Part shown: one piece after another, positions 22,207 through 33,018 of the stretch
Layout: every line of letters begins with the position of its first letter
How positions within the stretch are numbered: the first letter of the stretch is position 1
NCBI GenBank assembly: GCA_002751075.1
Contig: NAOQ01000223.1
Coordinates: forward strand, 62,122 to 100,041
Source: Ichthyophonus hoferi
Lineage: Eukaryota > Opisthokonta > Ichthyosporea > Ichthyophonida > Ichthyophonidae
Length of the DNA stretch: 37,920 nucleotides
Reading direction: 5' to 3'
Notes under the pieces: model-generated
The model's database searches: none
Told to the model about the DNA's origin: nothing
The model's input: the letters and a program-made list of their open reading frames with translations, nothing else
Program-made: the position numbers and the translations under genes

Positions 22207-23532
22207 TTAGTATCCAATAATTGGTCGGTATTGATGTTCCTCCCTTGGATACTGCTGGTTTCTATTTTTCCTTTTGGCTCCCAGCCTGACATGGGTTTTC
22301 ATGTTCTTAATGATTTCTTTCAAAGTCCCACAGCTCTTGGTGACTTGATCAAATGCTCTAGCTTGACATGCATATCTAGTAGAAAATAGATCACATATCA
22401 TTCTGGTAACTACAGCTTAAGTATGTTGCTCCATGACTGTTCTTTTTAGCCTCTTGTTGGCTGCCACTAACCTTGTAATGTATTCATAGCTATTTTACAA
22501 TTTTAGAATACTCCATCATATCCATTATCTGCTGAGCTGTATCTTTACCATCAAATTGGCTTTTCATCCCTCTCCACATGCAGTATGCAAACTGGTTTTG
22601 TTGCCAATCTGCTATCAAATGCTGCTCTACTGACATTGATGCATGAAGGTAGTGTCTTGCCATAGTTTCCTCTGATGACACTTTGGTTGGGCTACTTAAC
22701 GGTATGGGGGTTGGCTCCTCCTCTAATATTTGAAGGCACATAGAGACATGCATTTTTCTGTTAATGGGTTCAGTCCATTTTATGTAACTGGTTCTATTTT
22801 GATTTCCTAAGAAGATTACTTTGTCAGAAATTTGGAAGGAGTTGATAGGTTTAATAGCCCCTTTTCTTAACTGCCTAAATAGTTATTGCATCTTTTCCGC
22901 TGTGAAAACTAGCCGATTTCCTTGAAGCTGTTGCTACTTTTCCAGGGTAGGACCATATCCTTGGGCACTAGTGGTGTTCTGCTTTTTTGGCATGGTTCTA
23001 TTCATAGATTTTTTTAAGGATTGATTTGGCGTATTAGTGGAAAAACCTTTAGGTTACTGGACCTCAGTAGCTTTGCTAGAATTTTTAATGCTAGTAGTAG
23101 CATTTGCTCCAGTATTCATAGACATGCGATGTTCCTCTTCAGCTTCAATTGACTCTGGACTTGTAGTTATCTCAAAGGCGTTTAGAGTCTTCTTGGTGGG
23201 TCCTCATTACTAGAATTTGATGAACTAGACATGTTGCTTCTTCTTACCTATGGATTCAAACTTTGTCAGAATCTTCAGTAATTATCATAGGCTCCGTCAT
23301 TGTCAACTGACATATGACGTTTCTCTTCTCCTTCACTAGACTCTGGATTTATGGTAATAGTAAAGTCCTCAAGTAGATTTCTTAAAGTTTCCTTGTCACT
23401 AGTATTGGAGGAAAACTGTATCTTTTGCTTTTTTTTCCCTGTGGATCCCACTTTGGTTGCAGTTGCTGTGGTATTCTTATGTTTGAATTGTGGGATAAAA
23501 GAAGTTGACATACCTCCTCTCTTAACGGTCAT
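22207..23532 (-). pseudogene. Copia gag remnant
   Basis: Gag-like segments with a Lys/Ser/Glu-rich start (about 23275-23532) and helical gag sequence (about 22490-22753). The start region is repeated in the partial copies at both ends of the array and at 15975-16145. Fossil. Confidence 0.65.
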
Positions 23533-23544
23533 TACTACTACTTA

Positions 23545-24155
23545 CAACAGAGATATATTATATGTGTAATTTTATCATTATACACTATGTATTCATTTTC
23601 AGGATCCAGACTAAGTCTGTAATTACTGGTTATGTAGTTGTTGGCTCAGATCAATGCCAGTTTATCATATGGTAAACATTTGAGTTAAGCATATTATTAA
23701 ATAGGAACTCAACCTTACTGTTATATAACATGTTGTTAGCAGCATATTATCCGCCGATTCTTCAAAGGATAATTCTAGAACTTATTTGACAGAAGTTGTT
23801 ATCAGCCAGTTGTCCAATGATTATACGAAGGATCATTCTGGATGCTATGTATCACGTATGTATCATCAATAACTATGTGTGATTAAACGCCAATGACCAA
23901 CACTATTTAAAACCACAGTAAATTTACGTTCTAGACTGCACTAAACATCTAGTCCTAATTAACTAACTATACTTGGTGACATTTTGTAATTAACATTATC
24001 ATTAATTAATGTCCAACTCTTAATTATTAATTGAAACCTCATTCTAAATGCTACTTAACATTTAAAGGTTCAATGCTACATAAAAAAATGTATTTTTGTA
24101 CAAGACATTATGAAGTATTCGGTAAAACACTTGTAGTGGCTGAAATATTTCAGCA
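23545..24155 (-). repeat. Copia LTR copy (5' LTR of main element)
   Basis: Full-length LTR-like segment matching 18090-18700. It abuts directly at 24155/24156 with the truncated gag start of a neighbouring copy. Confidence 0.7.
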
Positions 24156-24249
24156 AACTTTGTTGCTATTGATATGGTAGTCTTGCATTTATTTTTATAG
24201 GCAAAATGAAATGGAGTTTCTTTTCTCTTTACTGGCATTACTACTGCTT

Positions 24250-24655
24250 AACGGACATATATGTTGTACTTAACTATAGTTACACTCTATGTAATCAGGA
24301 TCCAGGCCAAGTCTGTGAATGTTGACTTCATAGTTGTTGGATTATGCCAAGCCAAGTTGATCATATCATTATCACAGATGTATAAACATGTTCCTCAATA
24401 GGAACTCAAGATGATTGTTCTGGATGAAACATGCTTAGAATAAGTTATCCAATGATTATTCAAGGATTATTTAGGATGCTATGTGTCACATGTGTTACTA
24501 CAAAAATAAACCAGTGACTATACTAAGAATCATTCATGAATCTACATTATCACATGTTTCACATCAATTACGATGTGTAGTTTAAACCCAATGACCAATA
24601 CTACTTAAAAACCATGGTAAACTTACCTTCTAGACTGCATTAAATATCAAATACA
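24250..24655 (-). repeat. Partial copia LTR copy
   Basis: Matches the middle and end of the other two LTR copies but lacks the part that would face 24655. Just beyond it lies an orphan host-gene exon (24687-24760). Confidence 0.65.
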
Positions 24656-24686
24656 ATTAAGGACATCACCAAATCAATTTATTATT

Positions 24687-24760
24687 TATAGTGAACTGTG
24701 CTAGTTCTAGAAACTTGTCCACAGACAGTGGGGTCGCCAATTGAGCGCTATATAATAGGA
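24687..24760 (-). pseudogene. Orphan exon copy, paralogue of exon 30414-30487
   Basis: On the minus strand, acceptor TATACAG is followed by 74 bases, the same length as the exon at 30414-30487. It keeps the open frame: LLYSAQLATPLSVDKFLELA against LLYNTQLATPKPVDQSPELP, 14 of 24 residues identical over the exon. The upstream intron is also conserved for about 70-110 bases. The donor position reads AATAAT instead of GT, and the copia array begins about 30 bases further on. No other exon of this copy was found, so it is probably a broken duplicate. A very diverged live gene is less likely. Confidence 0.7.
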
Positions 24761-25255
24761 CTGTATATATTATGATATTGCTCAACAAATATTAAATGAA
24801 TGCAAAGTTTAGTGTGCCACAAACGTATTCGAATTTGCTTATAATGGTAGTGTACATGTATACAGGCATGCGAGGTTTCTGTGTATGCTTGGGTGTATCG
24901 GGGACCACATGTGTGTGAGTAACTGGGGCTTTATTACTGTCTTTCGTTTTATTTTATGCTACTTTTTACCGCTAGTGCTAACTTTTAGTTGACCACATTA
25001 GTTGTATGTTTTGTTGGTGAGTCTCAAATAACAGACTAAATTTGTTTCAAATATAGCAAAGATAATGGGTATATGCACATGGCTAATGCAATATAACTGT
25101 GTATGTTTTCCTGCATGTATACAGGTATGTTCATACTTCTATTTTATTTTTGTCTTAAGCCTGTCCTTACAGTATATTAGATTTATTTTATCCAATAAAC
25201 AAAAAAATATATATATAATTGTACTATCTATTCAACTCACAATACGAAGAAATTG

Positions 25256-28168
25256 TTAATTGACAAGTGACCTATAGTTCAAGGACTTTTGTGAGCCAAG
25301 GACTTTTTGTACACACAGAGGACAGGTTGTATGGTTTAGTAGCCACTTATCCACGCACTGGATGTGGAAATGATCTGCAAGTATATATATTTGATGTTAG
25401 ATAAGATAGGAGACATATTCAATGTAAAATAAATAGTAAATGGGAAGATTTGTATGAAATAAAAGAATAATAAATAATTAATATTAATAAAAAGCAAAAC
25501 AGAAAGAATGTAGATGGATGAAAAACAAAAGTGAACACGATAGAGGTTAAAATAATAACAGTAATAAATATGGAAAAAAATAAATAGAACAAACCAAAAG
25601 GAGACCAAGATCAACAGAGAAGAACAGAAAGAAAGAGGAAAGACAATAAGCACATACGTCTGCATTGAAGAATCCTTAGGTTCTGTCCTCCTTCATAATC
25701 ACCCAAACATACAGCGCACATGGCATCATCTTCTGCATACATACCAGTAGTAAATTTTATCTCTTTTGTACAGGAATCAATATCCTGTAAGGATACATCT
25801 CATGTTATGATTTTATATAGGATTTTACTTGAACCAACTCTGGCCTCTTATTAATTTATCAAAATATTCCCAAATGTACTCTTAGATTATGCTTATTAAT
25901 CCTCAAACCTCATATCTTATTTAATTATTGTCTATCATACCACTGGTATATTGCACATTTATCTAGAAACATAATCATCTGGAACTGATTACTGGGAAAG
26001 ATATATTTCAAACAAAATGCATTAGTATGTAACTAATTAGATAGAATAATTTAAAATGGAAGCAGCAAACTTTCATAATATAATTTGAGTATAAAAAAAA
26101 CTAAATATTAACCTGATCAGAGAGAAAAAAAAAGACAGAGAAAAAAAAAAAGAGATTATAAAATAATAGAAAAAGCAAACAAGAGAGAACAAACATCATC
26201 GGGCCCATGTTGGTCATTCCTCATAAGTTGGTGTGCAACAAACATGCAAGACAAAGATGAAAGAAACACACCACATATTATCTGTATGGAATGATTTAGT
26301 AAGCAAGCAATCAGGATGACAAAATATTTGTAAGGATAAGGATAGCTACAATTGCTATTTTCTGGNNNNNNNNNNNNNNNNNNNNNNNNNNNNNNNNNNN
26401 NNNNNNNNNNNNNNNNNNNNNNNNNNNNNNNNNNNNNNNNNNNNNNNNNNNNNNNNNNNNNNNNNNNNNNNNNNNNNNNNNNNNNNNNNNNNNNNNNNNN
26501 NNNNNNNNNNNNNNNNNNNNNNNNNNNNNNNNNNNNNNNNNNNNNNNNNNNNNNNNNNNNNNNNNNNNNNNNNNNNNNNNNNNNNNNNNNNNNNNNNNNN
26601 NNNNNNNNNNNNNNNNNNNNNNNNNNNNNNNNNNNNNNNNNNNNNNNNNNNNNNNNNNNNNNNNNNNNNNNNNNNNNNNNNNNNNNNNNNNNNNNNNNNN
26701 NNNNNNNNNNNNNNNNNNNNNNNNNNNNNNNNNNNNNNNNNNNNNNNNNNNNNNNNNNNNNNNNNNNNNNNNNNNNNNNNNNNNNNNNNNNNNNNNNNNN
26801 NNNNNNNNNNNNNNNNNNNNNNNNNNNNNNNNNNNNNNNNNNNNNNNNNNNNNNNNNNNNNNNNNNNNNNNNNNNNNNNNNNNNNNNNNNNNNNNNNNNN
26901 NNNNNNNNNAGACAAAGATGAAAGAAACACACCACATATTATCTGTATGGAATGATTTAGTAAGCAAGCAATCAGGATGACAAAATATTTGTAAGGATAA
27001 GGATAGCTACAATTGCTATTTTCTGGATATTCATTTTGCCTATTGAGTATGCATGTAATGTATGTGTTCATTTAATAACCTTCTTATTTCCATTAATTGG
27101 CCTAACTACATTTGTATCCACGCTCTTTTTGCATTATCTGTCTGATCTACTGATAGACTCCAGCATATTATTCCTACTATTGTTTGGTAATACGCACAAT
27201 CCTATCTTCAAGATCGTAAACAGAAAATGTAACGTAATGCTTTTTATGTCAACAATAAGAACTTATAGATAGGCAAACCGATATAACACAATTTTTTATT
27301 AAACATATAAAGATACAAGGACAATGATATTGATAATTCCATAATATAATTTCTCAAACATAGACATAAAATCGTAGTGTAAGCAAATGAAGCATTGTGC
27401 ATTGCTTTTATACAGAAAATAAAGATATTCCAATGGTAAACTAAAATTAGTATATATATATATGACAACAATAATGAAGAATATATTTTAACAAAAAATC
27501 ATACTTACTTAATGGATATACATATAGGAAAGAGAAAGAGGGTTTATGTGTAAACATATCAGAGCCATATAAACAAAGAAAAAAGAAAAAACAGTACCAA
27601 ATAGAGGTAATATAAAAAAAAGGAGAGAACTATAGAGAAGATAAAATAAATAAATGTCAAGACTTAGTGAGAAAGAAAGTGCTGTTGGAGAGATATACAA
27701 ATAATATTATGATAGTATGTATGGTAGTATGTATGATAGTATTCATGTATGATAGCATGTATATATAATAGTATGAGAATATGTATGCATAGTAACATAT
27801 ATGCATGTATCCATGTATACGTGTTAGTATGTACGTACGATAGTATGCACTAATGATAATACATGCGTAGGAAAGGCTGCATATTCTTCAAGCATTAATG
27901 TATACATACACATGAATTTGGGTGTAGATGTATATAATTTACAATAAAGACGTATGCACTTCTGCCACAATGCATAACACCATACAGAGGTTAATAACAA
28001 CTGTACCCTTACCAATGGTAGGGCGATATATATATAGCCCAGAATAACATAAGCCATGGTTAACCGATGTAGAAGGGGTTCTGTAGAACGTTTGGCATTG
28101 ACAAGATAAACATTTCCCAATAGGAACACGAATGCTCCAAATGCTTCACGTCGTCGTCTGCTTATCAT
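25256..28168 (-). CDS. Multi-membrane-segment RING-H2 E3 ubiquitin ligase
   Basis: Predicted membrane-anchored ubiquitin ligase. Minus-strand exons: 28168-28013, 27629-27598, 27440-27317, 26281-26195, 25784-25658 and 25374-25256 (TAA stop). All phases agree and give 214 residues. A basic start (RRRRE) precedes hydrophobic segments at about 10-24 (FGAFVFLLGNVYLV), 39-62, 90-104 (YYGIINIIVL) and 105-121. The RING-H2 is at 156-196 with ligands C156, C159, C174, H176, H179, C182, C193 and C196, canonical spacing C-x2-C-x14-C-x-H-x2-H-x2-C-x10-C-x2-C. CVDKWLLNHTTCPLC is typical. Spacing from the last membrane segment through HGPDD-DI matches plant four-segment RING-H2 proteins as I remember them. 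The ATG at 28168 is one possible start; the frame opens upstream to an AG at 28183, so an earlier exon may exist. Exons 5-6 are certain, 1-4 good. An N gap lies between exons 3 and 4. Confidence 0.8.
26249..26365. repeat. 117-base left flank of N gap, identical to right flank
   Basis: Every base equals 26910-27026. It includes the first 33 bases of the RING-gene exon 26281-26195 and the end of its upstream intron. An exact direct duplication on both sides of a scaffold gap suggests the two contigs overlap and the gap is spurious. Confidence 0.95.
26366..26909. other. Assembly gap (544 N)
   Basis: Run of N. Open frames crossing it are artefacts. The identical 117-base flanks suggest there is no missing sequence, or that the gap sits in a local duplication. 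Confidence 0.98.
26910..27026. repeat. 117-base right flank of N gap, identical to left flank
   Basis: Exact copy of 26249-26365. It contains a truncated duplicate (26942 down to 26910, minus strand) of the membrane-segment exon of the RING gene, including its acceptor CATACAG. Confidence 0.95.
27700..27850. repeat. Imperfect GATAGTATGTAT-type minisatellite in RING-gene intron
   Basis: Repeated units such as GATAGTATGTATG with point variation, lying in the intron between exons 1 and 2 of the RING gene. Confidence 0.7.
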
Positions 28169-30032
28169 TAAAATAGCATACTATCAATACCATTATAATA
28201 TAGTCTACAATTTATTTATAATTGTAACTTTGCTAACTCATGTATGAATGTATGTATTTAAATTTTCCTAATCTAGGGAAAAGGTATAAATTATTTGGTA
28301 GATATAACAGGGTAAGTTGAAGTAATGGTTGCACAACTCCCTCAATGATCAAGAAGCCATTGACTCGGAATACCTCAAGACCAATCTACTGTCATGATTT
28401 AGGCTAGTGCATGGGAAGATTCTTGGGGGATAGGTTCCAGCACACATCAATTAAAGCCATTCTAAATTGCATAAGGTATAGACTGGTAGGCAACAAAGGT
28501 AGTATTTAAGTTACAAGAATGATCTAGCACGTACAGAGAGACCAAAACATCTCAGCATATCTGACCTCCAAAATCCATCCACATGCAACAACATAATATT
28601 AATTTATCGAAAGGAAAACTAATATCGACTACACCCCTACAACTAGACCAACTATAAGTTAATGCCATAAAGAAATTGGTCAAGATAAAGCTGCTTGTAT
28701 AAATGGAGCAACTACCAAAAGAAAAACGGAGATATGCCTCATTTACAAATATATGCATATATGTACTATACCAAGCACTGAAGATATTGATAACTGAACT
28801 AAGGACTTGCTATCTATTAACATCGATAGGTGAAGCAGATTCTAAAGCATTCATATCCGCAATATAAATCAATGTTTAGGGTGGGCATTTCTCAACTTTA
28901 TTGCCTGGAATTCAAAAAGATATGCAACCTAAAAAAACAAAACAGTGTATTCAAACCCTGTATAGCAATGTTATACAATGTTATACAAGTAAAGCGGGAA
29001 AATGCTCATATATACAAAAAGAAAAATTAGACATGAAACATGTTAACTAAGCAAAAGATAAGCATGCACCACCTAATACTAGGATACACATCTCTATATA
29101 TACAATTAGATAAATATAAAATGGTAAAAACAAAAATGGAAGTGCTGTAGTCATTTACCCAACACAACCCATGCATGACAACAAGGAACAAATACTGTAA
29201 ACCAGCACAAACAAAATTGTATGGTGTATAATTGTATATGAAACTAAATTATATAAAGAGAAGCAAGGCTTAAAATGTTAAAAAACACAAGTTTATACAT
29301 ACTTCGAGGTCTTAAGTTTTTCGCATGCCATCCCTTTATCTACCGCTAAGTTGCTATTCATGCTATAAGTTATAGGAATAATTTTTAGGTGTTATTACAC
29401 GTCCTAAAGAACCTACAACCCAGGTTATTATATAATATATGCTACTCTACCAATAAGTAATATACAAAAAGAACAGATTATAGTGGAAGAGGTACTCTTA
29501 AATTATACGCAGTAATAATAACAATAGAAAGTAATAATAAAAATTTGAGGATAGTGTTTACGTTACAGTTATCTTATGCAGCTTATATTATACAGCTATC
29601 AGTGACTACTATAAGTGTATGTATTCTAATTATTATATATATGATCATTTTATTATTACTGTTGCTTATATCACTGCATTTAGTTTAAATATTTTTTTCT
29701 GAAATATACTACACTTTAGTACCGATGTATTATTTAGCAAATGGGAAAATTCTAAATTTAGAAGAACCAACCGATATGGCAGCTTGTAATCTTTATTTTT
29801 TAAGTTTATTGGTTTAGAGAAACTGTTAAAAAAACATATGTAAGCTTGGGTTTATATCCAATAGAGTAAAGAGTGTACATAAATCTATATAATTAAAATT
29901 GTAGTACCTATAAGTTACTATATACTGTATGAGGAAGAATAGATGTGGAGTAATGAATTAGAAACTTAATTTAATGGAAGCGATTAACATATTTGACATC
30001 TAATAATATCTATTCTAGATATTGATTGGTAG
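28169..30032. other. Intergenic or unresolved, no firm gene
   Basis: Upstream exons of the RING gene (minus) or of the gene at 30 kb (plus) may be here but none is convincing. Weak candidates are a minus-strand frame at 28552-28758, a plus-strand 35-base segment at about 29390-29424 (VITRPKEPTTQ, flanked by TTTTTAG and GTTATT) and plus-strand frames at 29700-29818. The rest is AT-rich without recognised structure. Confidence 0.4.
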
Positions 30033-30785
30033 TTAAAAATGGGAAGATCTGTGAGCCACCTCAAAAGATCTGTGAGCCCGAGGTCATATTTAATTACCTA
30101 ATACCTGGTAACAGATCTTACAAATTGATTGGTGAAATGAAACCCATGAAAAAGAGGGGGTTGGGAAGCATTCTGAGTGAACATTACTCAGCGTCCATTT
30201 TCAAGCCGTCTACGAGTGAGTAGAAATTTCTTCTAAATTGAACTGGAATGTGTAGTGTCCCCCTGTGTTCAATAAGATTACTTCCAGTATATTCCAGGAT
30301 ATTTTTTATGTACACACATCCATGGGGAGCTCCCCGGCACATCCGCAAATATGTGGCCGCAAAGCTTTACATTCATTTACTATTTGTTGAACAATATCAT
30401 AGTATATATATAGTTTTATTATACAACACCCAATTGGCGACCCCAAAGCCCGTGGACCAGTCACCAGAACTACCACGGATTACTATAGTATGCTACACTT
30501 AAAAATTATAAAAGAACTCTGGTTGTGAAAGAGTCTACTTAACTACTTACTACCTGTTTTTATAGTAATACCAAATGATGCCTTCTGGCCTTTATTTACT
30601 TTACTGTTTACAATTATGAGATACCATTTAAAACATGTGACATAATAATTGCACAGGCAAAATTGCCACCAGAGGCATCTAAACATCTACTCTCAGCTAG
30701 AAAAAATAATAGGCTGTTCTCGTGCTATATATATGAACTCAAAAATAAACCTATTCAAACATATTTGACTAGCCTTATAGGTTAA
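30033..30785 (+). CDS. Unrecognised protein, 3' part of a multi-exon gene
   Basis: Exons 30033-30215, 30414-30487 and 30657-30785 (TAA) join in consistent phase (1, 1, 0) with good sites: donor GTGAGT at 30216, acceptor TATATAG at 30413, donor GTATGC at 30488 and acceptor GCACAG at 30656. They give 127 residues. The first exon has two ICEP motifs 8 residues apart (KICEPPQ, KICEPEV), encoded by a short direct DNA repeat (AGATCTGTGAGCC). It continues with a basic KPMKKRGLGS. The last exon holds KLPPEASKHLLSARKNN and ends in YLTSLIG. I do not recognise the family. The middle exon has a paralogous copy at 24687-24760. No start codon or upstream exon with the required phase was found, and exon 1 could begin earlier by a different acceptor. 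Confidence 0.6.
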
Positions 30786-31068
30786 CACAGCTAATTCCGT
30801 AGTTACTTAGTATCTCGGCTCACCGAGTTATTATTAAACAATTCAGATATGATTCACCAATATACGACATTATAGGCAGTTCAACCCCCTTTTTCCCTTT
30901 TTTGTTTCATTTTAAGAACCCAGAACCCTCTTGATGGCTATAATCGCAAACTTATGTGTTTGAAGAGGGTCTCAAAATAGTTAAATAATAATTAATTTGC
31001 ATTCGTTAACCTGAAACCTACCATGGTTAATTAGTATTAATTATTTTTTTGTAGTGATTGACTGGCGA

Positions 31069-31260
31069 TTATATATGATTGCCTAATTTTTGAGGCCTTA
31101 GCCCGTTTAAAATCGGTGTGAACGCTTCGCGTTTTTTTCTTTTGTTGGTTTTCCCCTTGACTGCATAAATCTGAAAATCTATTTTTACAATTTCAACACC
31201 ACAGAACAGAATAAAAAAAACTATTGTTATATGTCTTGGTTGTACTAATGCAAAATACAT
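31069..31260 (-). CDS. Small ORF (63 aa), unknown
   Basis: ATG-initiated frame with a hydrophobic first third (ITIVFFILFCGVEIV) and a basic second half (KGKTNKRKKREAF) ending LRPQKLGNHI. A TTTTCAG in the middle could be an acceptor, so the second half may be a terminal exon. A second frame in the same DNA also looks basic (SRGKPTKEKNAKRSHRF), which lowers confidence. No family recognised. Confidence 0.25.
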   Translation of the reverse strand: MYFALVQPRHITIVFFILFCGVEIVKIDFQIYAVKGKTNKRKKREAFTPILNGLRPQKLGNHI

Positions 31261-31584
31261 TCTAGTGTTTCTTCAATAGATAAATATATACCAAATAGAA
31301 CTGTAATCATTTTACCTCTTCGCGAACATTTCTGAAGTAAGTTTTCCACGTGCATAGTTTTATTGAAGTAAGTATTTTAAGAATTAAAAAAGTCAACTAT
31401 AATTTTTATATATTTTAGTTTTGGAAATTAATTGCACAGTACTAAAACTAATAACTTTGATCAAGATTACTCACTATTTATTCATTGCTTCCCGCGCCTT
31501 CCTCTCATAAAATAGTATTAAAACAGAAATTAGGAATTTTTAGTTTATTCATGTATTTCTTTTCATACGATATATGTGGCCTAG

Positions 31585-31800
31585 AAAAATAGTTGGTTCA
31601 ATCTATTGGGGTTAAATGGCAATCCAAGATGATTGATCAAAACTGAACCAGGCAATGGCAGAGGTCCTGCGACTATTACAGATCATATGTTTTGGGTCCA
31701 GATAACATATTGCTTTATCATCCTACATAAGACAAGTTCTGCTCACATGTTTAACAATAAAAATATGTCTTAGCATATATGTACTCTGCGTATGCAAAGG
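31585..31800 (-). repeat. Dispersed repeat family A, copy 3
   Basis: Aligns on the minus strand with 14825-15010 in the same order of blocks (TGCTAAGACATATTTTTATT, TGTTATCTGGACCCAAAA, ATCATCTTGGATTGCCATTT) and with 4955-5060 (GGACCTCTGCCATTG). Roughly 75 percent identity by eye. Confidence 0.65.
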
Positions 31801-32417
31801 ATAGGTTAAAACGCCTTTTAATTTGGTATTTCCTCCTCTTCTAAATGAATGTAGGTCACAGAACCGCTCATATCTCTACTTATATTCCCACCAAGTAACA
31901 AATGTGATAGTATAACTAGTTGGAACCAAAACGTTCGCTGTACTATTGCAATCCATTATTTATTATTGTTGTTATTCTATTCCCATATTATTAGAAAGAA
32001 AGGACGCTCCTTCCTAGCTAACGTTGATATGGATTCTTCAAGTAATCAATGTTTTTATTGGTTCGGAGCTTGGTGCTACAAGGTCGTTTACCTGATGTCA
32101 GCAGCCAGATAGAAGTAAATACAACAGATATTAGTTTTATTCCCAGTATAACTTAAATTAGGAAAGTACCAAAGAAATATCCATGCTTAAAATATACCTT
32201 TCTGACTATTTCACCTTCATTGATTGCTTACATATTGTAGAATAGTACCGCCACGCAATAAATATTACTCGGACCAACGCTTACAGCTTAGCCAATTCAT
32301 TCTTTTTTTCTCCTCTACATAAATCTATAGTCGGCTTCAGCCCTTGTTGACAATCGTCAATAACTGCAAGTAGAGACTGAAAAATAAAAAAGTAATTCGC
32401 ATATGGTCACTGAAAAA

Positions 32418-32648
32418 TCACATATGTGGGTCCGACTTCAGATCAAGGCCAATGTACTGATAAGACCTGGTATATCGTATATAGGTAATTAACAACCTAG
32501 CATTAATTATAAAGTTTTTATGACAATCCATTTTGAACCATGCGTTTAGCTTGAGCTCAATCCCCAGTGTAAAATCTAGCCTTATTAGCTCAAACTCGTC
32601 CATATAGCGTAGCACCATTTTGGTCAAATAAGTTCGTATACAGATCAA
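32418..32648 (-). CDS. Small ORF (76 aa), unknown
   Basis: A frame with coding-like composition in its first half (KMVLRYMDEFELIRLDFTLG then IELKLNAWFKMDCHKN). No domain, splice partner or convincing start is evident. It may be a decayed gene fragment. Confidence 0.2.
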   Translation of the reverse strand: MICIRTYLTKMVLRYMDEFELIRLDFTLGIELKLNAWFKMDCHKNFIINARLLITYIRYTRSYQYIGLDLKSDPHM

Positions 32649-33018
32649 TATATAATTAAATCAATTTGCATTTTTCTATAAAAAAATACACGCACAAAGG
32701 ACAGTGGTATTATAGATATACCTCTTGATAGAACGGTGCAGTTATTGACTCCAAACCTTTTAAAAAAATATCATTCCAGTAGCTATATATGCTCTATAAC
32801 ATTTTTATGTATTTCTCAGAGTGAGTTTAATAACATTAGATGGCATAGCAAGACATGGCTTAAGTCTGGTTGCCTTCCTCCACCAAAACTTCTATTTACT
32901 CTTAAATAGATAATAGAATTAATATTACAAGATATATATATATATATATATATAATGATGCATAGCAATGCTAATGAAAAGGTGATTCTGTGTGTGTGTA
33001 TGTTCCAAATTTAGCTTT

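Larger units (their letters stand above)
17820..24655 (-). mobile_element. Ty1/copia LTR retrotransposon fossils, tandem or nested, minus strand
   Basis: Ordered on the minus strand: a partial LTR (about 24655-24250) with a short gag start (to 24156); a fuller element with 5' LTR (about 24155-23545), gag, protease, integrase, reverse transcriptase and RNase H down to about 18897, and an LTR at about 18700-18090; then another gag start (to about 17820). The order protease-integrase-RT-RNase H places it in Ty1/copia. LTRs start with a TGTTGAAATA-like sequence. The copies of the LTR and gag start differ at many positions, so the element is old. It is heavily broken, with well over ten interruptions by eye, and is treated as a fossil. 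Confidence 0.85.
30786..33018. other. Intergenic, weak minus-strand ORFs and a repeat copy
   Basis: Apart from the two ORFs and the family A repeat listed separately, I see only AT-rich DNA. A (TA)n tract lies at 32932-32954. Confidence 0.45.

Noticed and set aside
26156-27071. Long open frames of 189-259 residues crossing the gap
   Set aside because: They are open only because N translates as X. The real content is the short membrane-segment exon at 26195-26281 and its truncated duplicate.
27036-27272. 78-residue plus-strand hydrophobic ORF
   Set aside because: It lies in the RING-gene intron on the opposite strand, with AT-biased composition and no splice support.
27281-27292. Reading a 12-base extra exon (IGLC, near 27200) into the RING gene
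   Set aside because: It would be phase-compatible, but it lengthens the membrane segment beyond the family spacing; direct joining of 27317 to 26281 fits exactly.
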